33,758 nt of DNA, taken from positions 1 through 33,758 of the forward strand of contig NZ_AWFF01000046.1 of the NCBI RefSeq assembly GCF_000682755.1, written 5' to 3'. Both the position numbers and the translations under genes were made by a program. The notes beneath the pieces were generated by a model that saw nothing but the letters and a program-made list of their open reading frames with translations, ran no database searches and had not been told where the DNA came from. This document shows, in pieces, positions 1 through 5,269 of the stretch; positions within the stretch are counted from its first letter, which is position 1, and each line of letters opens with the position of its first letter. The DNA is from Hyphomonas beringensis. GTDB taxonomy: Bacteria > Pseudomonadota > Alphaproteobacteria > Caulobacterales > Hyphomonadaceae.

Positions 1-2
1 AC

Positions 3-479
3 AAGATGCCGAACAATTTCCGGCATATCGGCCTCATCCACCTGATCTTGCCGAATGCGAAAATAATCGATGCGCGGCGCAATCCGATGGATTGCTGCTG
101 GTCAGGCTACAAACAATTGTTCGCAAGAGGCCAGGAATTCACCTACGGCCTTGAAGAAGTTGGCCGCTATTACAAAGGCTACGTCGATCTCATGAACCAC
201 TGGGACAGCGTGCTGCCAGAAGGCCGTATTCTAAAGGTTCAGAATGAAGACCTTATTGACGACCTTGAAGGGCAGGTTCGTCGCATATTGGAGTATTGCA
301 AATTACCTTTTGAGAAGGCCTGCGTTAATTTCCATGAGACAGAACGCGCGGTCCACACGCCAAGCTCAGAGCAGGTTCGCCAGCCGGTCAATAAATCCGG
401 TGTGGACCAGTGGAGACCATATGAGGCTCACCTTGAGCCTCTAAAGCAGGCCTTGGGCCCCGCTCTGACAAATTATTAG
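3..479 (+). CDS. Sulfotransferase family protein, C-terminal part (5' truncated by window edge)
   Basis: The reading frame is open from the window edge and ends at TAG 477-479. The visible 159 residues begin with KMPNNF and match the C-terminal half of PAPS-dependent sulfotransferases, often fused to TPR repeats in alphaproteobacteria. The segment IDARRNPMDCCWSGY is the 3'-phosphate binding region, with the conserved Arg and Ser. It is followed by LKVQNEDLIDDLEGQVRRILEYCKLPF-type helices (C-terminal sulfotransferase fold). The PAPS 5'-phosphosulfate loop and any TPR part lie outside the window. The gene was directly downstream of tRNA-Val before the element inserted, since attL begins 12 bp after its stop. 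A close paralogue lies inverted at the other end of the window. The substrate cannot be told from sequence. Confidence 0.85.
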   Translation, partial: KMPNNFRHIGLIHLILPNAKIIDARRNPMDCCWSGYKQLFARGQEFTYGLEEVGRYYKGYVDLMNHWDSVLPEGRILKVQNEDLIDDLEGQVRRILEYCKLPFEKACVNFHETERAVHTPSSEQVRQPVNKSGVDQWRPYEAHLEPLKQALGPALTNY

Positions 480-490
480 GGTGAAGGAAA

Positions 491-537
491 AATGGTGGGC
501 GGTACAAGGTTCGAACTTGTGACCCCTACGATGTCAA
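491..537. repeat. attL: displaced 3' half of tRNA-Val
   Basis: This 47-bp sequence is identical to 25089-25135. Read on the minus strand it covers tRNA-Val from the 5' edge of the anticodon loop through the T arm to the encoded CCA. The identity stops at the anticodon stem-loop junction: after the repeat, attL runs into ggccccgat, while the intact tRNA runs into the anticodon stem. It is therefore the original 3' end of the tRNA, pushed away when the element brought its own copy. Confidence 0.95.
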
Positions 538-626
538 GGCCCCGATATAACGCTAAGCCATTGAAAATTATGGAGCCCAAGGGAGCGCAACGTGGCCAGA
601 AAGGGCGGAACAAATCTAGAAAATAA
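537..626 (+). other. Candidate distal coding tail of the integrase, used only in the excised circle
   Basis: If the element excises by recombination between the 47-bp repeats, the integrase frame would no longer stop at TAG 25138-25140, because that stop lies outside the repeat. It would continue in frame from codon 537-539 to TAA 624-626, adding 29 residues. Eleven of these are Lys or Arg, beginning RPRYNAK and ending NKSRK. In the integrated state this stretch has no start codon of its own in that frame and would be silent. Frame continuity is read directly; use of the tail is inference. Confidence 0.5.
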
Positions 627-944
627 GGCTCAACGTTGCCAGGACATTGCCAATCGCCATACGATCAAAATGCCGCCCACTACAGTTGGTGATCGCCGCA
701 TACTTGATCGGAAGCAACTCACCAATTGCATACATTGCTACCCGGTTCCGACAGTTCAAATTGGTGCAAGCTCTTAGGATCGAAGAAGACCTACATTGAA
801 GCGCGTCGGCAGGCGCCAAACAATCTCAAGAAAGAGATTTGTTTTTGCTGGCATAATGGGCTTTCCAATTACCTAGTTGAACTAGGCTTTTTCGAGTAGG
901 GTACGCGTGTTTATTGTTTAGAAGGTTTATCCGGGATTGAAATT
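538..944. other. Left terminal region of the element, no convincing independent gene
   Basis: About 400 bp between attL and the first likely gene. It holds the candidate integrase tail (537-626) and a small palindrome with a T run (872-891). A 61-codon open frame at 592-777 has unremarkable composition and no ribosome binding site, and was not accepted. No iterons or arm-site repeats were recognised. Confidence 0.6.
872..891 (+). terminator. Possible Rho-independent terminator near the element left end
   Basis: CCTAGTT-G-AACTAGG at 872-886 is a perfect odd palindrome (realistically a 5-bp stem with a TTGAA loop), followed by CTTTTT. It could end transcription that crosses attP from the integrase in the circular form, or insulate the gene at 945. 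The stem is weak. Confidence 0.4.
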
Positions 945-1310
945 TTGACCCAACCGACGGTAACTCTAAAATGGCACGGCGACCCAGCTGACTTCACATG
1001 CACCATAACCGGCCTTCCGCAATCCCAGTTCCCCCATCAGACCGCCGAGTTGGTTGGTATGCTGGGTTTCACCATGCAAGGTTACGGGCTGACTAATCCG
1101 CAGCTTTACCAAGATACGGCCGAGTGGATCGCAGCTTGGCAGGCGCGGGCAAACGACCCCGCCATTTCACATGATGTATCTGAAGAGCTAAAATCATCCC
1201 TTGAGGCAATACTCCCCATTTTGAGAGAAAACCCTCCTTTTTCGGATTTTTTGTGTTTTGCGCTGGGAGCTGGAATGCAGCGTTTACAGGCTTCACGCGC
1301 CGCGTCTTAG
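945..1310 (+). CDS. Hypothetical protein, 121 aa
   Basis: I do not recognise this family. The frame starts at TTG 945 with no clear Shine-Dalgarno sequence; an ATG at 1059 is an alternative that would shorten it by 38 residues. The protein is soluble-looking, with no signal peptide or membrane segment. It has an N-terminal part rich in Thr/Pro and a C-terminal helical part ending in an Ala/Gln/Arg-rich helix (GAGMQRLQASRAAS). It lies alone at the left end of the element, followed by about 340 bp with no solid gene. It is probably element cargo. The N-terminal extent and the coding status are uncertain. Confidence 0.5.
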   Translation: MTQPTVTLKWHGDPADFTCTITGLPQSQFPHQTAELVGMLGFTMQGYGLTNPQLYQDTAEWIAAWQARANDPAISHDVSEELKSSLEAILPILRENPPFSDFLCFALGAGMQRLQASRAAS

Positions 1311-1647
1311 CTATGTCAACCGTATCGCCAGTGACGCCATTTTCCATCCCGACACGCACATCCTGGCCCAGCCCTTGATCCGGGAGGTCTATTTGGAGAC
1401 TCGGTGCGCCCCTCTTTCTTGTTGGGGATTGGTGGTCAAGGCACGCTGAGCGAAGTTTTTGCCTAGCTCATGCAAGCCGACCACCGACATGGAATGCCTG
1501 CGACAGTTCGATGTTGTCGCTCTCTGAAGCATTGGAAGACAATTCACGAATGGCCCTGTCCAGTTCGACAAAATCATCCTCTCCGATGGTCTTTGTTATT
1601 TTTTGCTTCCCATAGTCGATCCCGGCTCAAGGGAATCGGCGAACGGC
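1311..1647. other. Spacer with only a broken small reading frame
   Basis: No intact gene is convincing here. The only protein-like signal is a frameshifted minus-strand frame at 1468-1613, described separately. Other open frames across this stretch are its shadows or lack start signals. Confidence 0.5.
1468..1613 (-). pseudogene. Small acidic reading frame with a -1 shift at an A6 run
   Basis: Downstream of the coiled-coil HTH gene on the same strand, ATG (1613-1611) follows a weak GGGA and reads MGSKK, then hits TAA directly after AAAAAA. In the -1 frame the reading continues through a plausible acidic amphipathic sequence (about 41 residues, including DDFVELDRAIRELSS) to TGA at 1470-1468. 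One extra A in the run would join the two parts. It may be a decayed small gene, a sequencing error in the homopolymer, or a frameshift site. The family is unknown. Confidence 0.25.
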
Positions 1648-2112
1648 TTACCCTTTTTTCCAGCCGAAAAGTCCCCTTTTCTTCTGGCTGGTCTCTTCGG
1701 CGATTTGGCGCTCTTCTTTTTCTCTTTGATCCGTAATCAGAAGCGTCAAGCGCTGCCGTTCGGCCGCTTCCGTATCCAGGCGTTTGCGCAAATCCTCGAT
1801 CGTGGTCTCTAGCTGTTCACGTTCCCGGCGACGTTCTTTCTCAATTAGATCAAGCTTTTCGTCCCTGATCTCAATCTCGCGTCGTAACAGGGATTCGGAT
1901 TGTGACGGCTCCTGTGATGCCTTGTTACTCTTCCCCTGCTCTGGCTTAGAGCGCGCGTCCTTCGGAAACACGCGGTGCAGTTCGGCAGGATCAATCCTGT
2001 AGGCCCCCTGCTCGTCCCGATCCGCAGACAGACGGCCCTTCTTGATCGCCCGCTGGATCGTCATCTTACTTAGACCGATCTCGTCGGCTGCTTCTGATAA
2101 TGAAAAGAACAA
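1648..2112 (-). CDS. Excisionase-fold HTH protein with C-terminal coiled coil (plasmid type), 154 aa
   Basis: Residues 1-50 form a MerR/excisionase-type winged helix-turn-helix: SLSEAADEIGLSKMTIQRAI is the recognition unit, followed by GAYRIDPAELHRVF as the wing. Residues about 70-135 are a charged heptad-like coiled coil (Glu/Arg/Gln-rich), followed by LLITDQR and a C-terminal GLFGWKKG. This architecture is common on alphaproteobacterial plasmids near replication genes, where it is often loosely named an entry-exclusion protein; its true role is not established. The TTG start at 2112 follows AGAGGGG four bases upstream. It is divergent from the HTH/replication-like gene at 2425, with a 312-bp regulatory region between them. 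It probably binds element DNA as an oligomer. Confidence 0.75.
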   Translation of the reverse strand: MFFSLSEAADEIGLSKMTIQRAIKKGRLSADRDEQGAYRIDPAELHRVFPKDARSKPEQGKSNKASQEPSQSESLLRREIEIRDEKLDLIEKERRREREQLETTIEDLRKRLDTEAAERQRLTLLITDQREKEERQIAEETSQKKRGLFGWKKG

Positions 2113-2424
2113 CTTACCCCTCTACTTTAATATACTGTATCAAATCGTAACATCGAATAACATTTGTCATCATGTGACGTAACAATGTATAGTATACCAG
2201 AAGTCGATTCTCTGTTCGTTCCAGAATAGAAGTTTTCAACAGAAAGGTTTGTTTATGGCATAAGAAAACCCGCCGAGGCGGGTCTAATTGAGTATTTGAT
2301 TATATTGGTTCGTCGCGGTTCCAATATTATCTATTTATAATTTAAAACGCAAGCAATTTCTTGCGACCCTCGATTGCGGCCTGAAACACGCGGGTTTCCT
2401 TGCATTTCAAAGAAAGGAAACACC
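2113..2424. promoter_or_regulatory. Divergent control region with three inverted repeats
   Basis: This AT-rich region separates the HTH/coiled-coil gene from the HTH/replication-like gene. It contains TATACT-type sequences near 2129 and 2194 in opposite orientations. An inverted repeat has ATTATATTGG (2299-2308) opposite CCAATATTAT (2321-2330). A second hairpin is CGCAAG (2348-2353) with CTTGCG (2360-2365). The GC-rich hairpin at 2268-2283 is listed separately. Such folded leaders are typical of copy-number control in plasmids; that role is inference. Confidence 0.5.
2263..2283 (-). terminator. Hairpin followed by a T-rich tract on the minus strand
   Basis: ACCCGCC (2268-2274) pairs with GGCGGGT (2277-2283). 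Read on the minus strand, the stem is followed by TTTTCTTA, a Rho-independent terminator layout. No minus-strand protein gene lies upstream within 800 bp, so it may end an antisense RNA opposing the leader of the gene at 2425, or act as a plus-strand attenuator. Confidence 0.5.
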
Positions 2425-3045
2425 ATGCTGAAACCCATCTCCTTCTCCCTGGGCGCCCTGCCCTATTACCCAACGCCTGACGCACCCTCCGGAACGGGGC
2501 CTGCACGCAAGCGGTTGATGCGGCCGGAAGCCTCCCGGACGTTCGTCAAACCGCTTCGTCAGTCGCTGTTCAAGGATGCTCGCCTGATGCCCGGCACCTT
2601 GCGCCTGCTTTGCCTCCTGGCTGGCTGGCAGGGCGCGGGACGCCCCATAGAAACCACGCTCGGCGCGCTTGCCCGGCAGCTTCAGCGCTCTGAGCGCCAG
2701 ATACAGCGCTATATCAAGGATGCGGCCGAGGAGGGCTATCTCTTCTGTTCGAAGGTCGCCAACCGGCTCGGTTACATTGTTGGCCTGCGTCTCCGGGTCA
2801 ATCCGGCTGCCGTATATGCGCCCAAACGCGAGGAGGGCGGAAATCATCCCCGGCGTAACGATGCGGCGCGTTACGCAGCCCCTGATACAAGGCGTGACGG
2901 CTCCGAAAGCCGCAGAAATCCGGCCACGACAGATATGTCCGACACTAAGGAAAACATATATATCATAAAGGATGATACGGACGATTTTGGCCGATCGTTA
3001 CAGCTCATCTGTGAGCGGAACAATCTCAGATACGCCTTGATATAG
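2425..3045 (+). CDS. Helix-turn-helix protein resembling plasmid replication/partition regulators, 206 aa
   Basis: The ATG at 2425 is chosen because GAAAGGA (2412-2418) sits at normal spacing; an upstream in-frame ATG at 2374 has none. The central part (residues about 50-120) is a winged helix: LMPGTLRLLCLLAGW, then TTLGALARQLQRSERQIQRYIKDAAEEGY as the helix-turn-helix, then a beta wing. The C-terminal 80 residues are polar and probably flexible (Arg/Asn/Asp-rich). Proteins of this type are frequent on alphaproteobacterial plasmids and integrative elements next to replication functions. No catalytic motif is visible. It is followed by 730 bp without genes but rich in repeated TCACA motifs, a possible binding region. 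A replication role is inference. Confidence 0.7.
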   Translation: MLKPISFSLGALPYYPTPDAPSGTGPARKRLMRPEASRTFVKPLRQSLFKDARLMPGTLRLLCLLAGWQGAGRPIETTLGALARQLQRSERQIQRYIKDAAEEGYLFCSKVANRLGYIVGLRLRVNPAAVYAPKREEGGNHPRRNDAARYAAPDTRRDGSESRRNPATTDMSDTKENIYIIKDDTDDFGRSLQLICERNNLRYALI

Positions 3046-3777
3046 TTCTCACGTCTCGTCACAGACCCTCCCAAACGGCTCTCTCATCCAGGCCGCAACT
3101 TGTTACGCCCAAACGCTCACAATTGGCCAAGCGGCACGGCTGAGAAGGCTTTCAGGAAGGAAGAGAGGGAAACACAATGCCATATCGCCACGTCCCAGCT
3201 GGCGGATAACAGGGCAAGATTTGAGACGATGCTTACGCATGGAGCCCTTTGGCGCCATATGTCTGCCATCACATGTGACATCACAGCCAGATCATGAAGC
3301 GCAGACTTTCGGTGGAGTAGGGCGCTCACCAAGCCGCCCACACCAATCGCATCCACATATCATGCCATAACGGGCGTTTTCTCGCCCTTGTTGAGGAGGG
3401 CATCAAACGCCCCTTCCCCAGTCCGCGCATATCCGGCCAGGGCAGAACAGATCACACTAGTGAAACAGAACTAGAGTGTTTAGACAGCCCGCACGGCTTT
3501 CAGAAATACGGAAAATAACCGCCACCCTGAAAGCAAAACCCTTCTGTTTCTCAATCCGGATCAGACAGTATCATTTTCTTGTAACAGCCTGGATGAGGAG
3601 GGCGCTTGAAGCGTCCCAAACGTTTCATTTCCGGCGATTTCGCAAGCATATCAGACCGTCACACTGAGATAGTGCGATACGCTAGGGTGTGATAAGGGGA
3701 ACCGGTCAACAAACCGGCCAAAATAGCGGAATCAATTTCCTCGCCAATTTTTCTACAGGCATGATATTGTTTAATTT
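3046..3777. other. Gene-poor region with clustered TCACA/TGTGA motifs, possible origin or operator array
   Basis: No acceptable gene. I count TCACA at 3059, 3117, 3269, 3281, 3452 and 3659, and TGTGA at 3274 and 3688. That is eight in 732 bp, against roughly 1.4 expected for a random 5-mer on both strands. One pair forms the perfect palindrome TCACATGTGA (3269-3278). Nested inverted repeats also occur: AAACAGAA (3463-3470) with TTCTGTTT (3542-3549), enclosing GCTTTCAG (3496-3503) and CTGAAAGC (3527-3534). The region lies between the replication-like HTH gene and fic. It could be an origin, an operator array, or the fic promoter region. Confidence 0.45.
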
Positions 3778-5016
3778 ATGAGCGATTCTCCAGCGGACAC
3801 AGAACCGGCCAAAACACAACCCGAAGATCGAGGCGAAAGCACCGGTCTGATGGAACCCATGCTGGTATCCGAAAGCGGGCCGAGGCGGGCAGGGCTGGCA
3901 GACCTCGCCGTTGATCTGGCAGCACGTTCCGCCGGCTTCCGCCGCAGTCTACCGGATGGCGTTCTGCGAGCACTTAGCCAGCTGGTGCGCGCCATGAACT
4001 GTTATTATTCCAATCTGATTGAAGGTCATGACACCCACCCGATCGACATCGAACGGGCCATGGAGGGAGACTATTCGGCCGATCCCGAAAAGCGCGACCT
4101 TCAGCTCGAAGCCCGCGCCCATATCACTGTGCAGGCCTGGATCGACGAGGGCGGCCTGGATGGCCGAGCCGTCACAAGCGATGGGCTCCTGGACGTCCAC
4201 CGCCGATTCTGCGAACTGCTGCCCGACGAATTGCTCTGGGTCGAAAATCCTGACACCGGCGACCGCTTGCGCGTGGAGCCGGGGGAGCTGCGCGGTTCGG
4301 ATGTGGCTGTCGGACGCCACTTGGCCGTTTCGCCCGGTGCCGTTCCGCGCTTCCTGGCGCGCTTCGAGCAGGCCTATGGCCGGCTGGGCAGGGTGGATTC
4401 TCTGATTGCCGCTGCGGCGGCGCATCACCGTCTGCTCTGGATCCACCCGTTTCTGGATGGCAATGGCCGTGTCGCCCGCCTGATGTCCTATGCGATGTTA
4501 CGCGAGACACTTGATACGGGCGGGGTCTGGTCGATCGCGCGCGGCCTGGCGCGCAACGAGGCCGAATACAAACAGCACCTTGCGGCCTGTGATGGGCCCC
4601 GGCGGGGTGACCTCGACGGGCGCGGAACCTTGAGCGAAGAGGCACTGGCCTCTTTCGCTGGCTTTTTCCTGCGCACCTGCATCGATCAGGTGACGTTCAT
4701 GGAAGAGCTCGTCCAGCCCGAGCGGCTGCGCGCCCGCATCCAGCTCTGGGCCGAGGAGGAGATGCGCATCGGCACACTGCCGCCCAAATCGGGCGCCGTG
4801 CTTGATGCGGTTCTGTATCGCGGTGAACTTCCACGCGGGGATGTCCAGGGTCTGCTTGATACAAGTGAGCGTAACGCGCGGCGTGTCACATCGGCCCTGA
4901 TCGAGAAGGGTGTCGTGACATCCGATAGCACGCGCGCGCCTCTGAGGCTGGCTTTTCCGGCGGCGCTCGCATCCCGCTGGATGCCTGGCTTGTTTCCGGA
5001 AAAACGTGGCGAGTAG
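3778..5016 (+). CDS. Fic family protein AMP-transferase, class II, with C-terminal winged helix
   Basis: 412 residues. The Fic active-site motif H223-PFLDGNGR-VAR is complete: catalytic His223, Asp227 for the metal and Arg231 for phosphate. An N-terminal inhibitory helix carries the [S/T]xxxE[G/N] motif as Ser78-NLI-Glu82-Gly83, placing it in class II (autoinhibited in cis). The family normally transfers AMP from ATP to a hydroxyl side chain of a target protein. Residues 340-405 look like a winged-helix domain (VQGLLDTSERNARRVTSALIEKG), common in this subfamily. ATG 3778 has no Shine-Dalgarno sequence. The gene lies just upstream of the restriction-like operon on the same strand, 253 bp away. 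Fic genes often occur in restriction loci. The target and any link to defence are unknown. Confidence 0.9.
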   Translation: MSDSPADTEPAKTQPEDRGESTGLMEPMLVSESGPRRAGLADLAVDLAARSAGFRRSLPDGVLRALSQLVRAMNCYYSNLIEGHDTHPIDIERAMEGDYSADPEKRDLQLEARAHITVQAWIDEGGLDGRAVTSDGLLDVHRRFCELLPDELLWVENPDTGDRLRVEPGELRGSDVAVGRHLAVSPGAVPRFLARFEQAYGRLGRVDSLIAAAAAHHRLLWIHPFLDGNGRVARLMSYAMLRETLDTGGVWSIARGLARNEAEYKQHLAACDGPRRGDLDGRGTLSEEALASFAGFFLRTCIDQVTFMEELVQPERLRARIQLWAEEEMRIGTLPPKSGAVLDAVLYRGELPRGDVQGLLDTSERNARRVTSALIEKGVVTSDSTRAPLRLAFPAALASRWMPGLFPEKRGE

Positions 5017-5062
5017 GTGTCTCACGCCGTCACATGGGACGCGTCACAGCCCCCAACGCTCC

Positions 5063-5080
5063 GGTGTGATAATTTATGTT
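5063..5080 (+). promoter_or_regulatory. Candidate extended -10 promoter upstream of the defence operon
   Basis: TGTGATAAT at 5065-5073 is an extended -10 (TGn followed by GATAAT, five of six to consensus). The first ATG (5081) lies seven bases after the hexamer, so an mRNA from here would be nearly leaderless for the 61-codon frame. Two GTCACA sequences 14 bp apart (5029 and 5043) lie just upstream and may be an operator. No good -35 is visible. The decamer GGTGTGATAA (5063-5072) recurs at 3686-3695 upstream of fic. Confidence 0.4.
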
Positions 5081-5266
5081 ATGAATATTGAAGGGGATCG
5101 ATTGTTGTCTGGGTCTCACAACTTGATAGACCTTCACGACGCGCAACCTTGCCTTGAAAACCGATATTCTGGCAAAGCCAGTGTGGATATCTGGGGTCGT
5201 TCCGGACCGCGATCGCTGCGCAGTCGGATCAGACCTGATAGCCTGCTCTTGGATGAGGAGATTTGA
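5081..5266 (+). CDS. Possible 61-aa leader protein of the defence operon
   Basis: An ATG frame directly after the candidate promoter ends with TGA at 5264-5266, four bases before the TTG start of the methyltransferase. The ribosome binding site of the methyltransferase (GAGGAG, 5255-5260) lies inside its last codons. This arrangement would suit translational coupling. The sequence has no recognised domain and no helix-turn-helix, so it does not look like a restriction controller protein. No Shine-Dalgarno sequence precedes it. It may be a non-coding leader. Confidence 0.3.
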   Translation: MNIEGDRLLSGSHNLIDLHDAQPCLENRYSGKASVDIWGRSGPRSLRSRIRPDSLLLDEEI

Positions 5267-5269
5267 ACC

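Noticed and set aside
538-570. Second tRNA remnant after attL (ataacgctaagccattg looks like half of a tRNA)
   Set aside because: It does not continue the acceptor or anticodon stems of tRNA-Val and forms no cloverleaf half; it reads better as element end.
592-777. 61-codon open frame near the element left end
   Set aside because: No ribosome binding site, no recognisable composition, and it overlaps the stretch better explained as the integrase tail in another frame.
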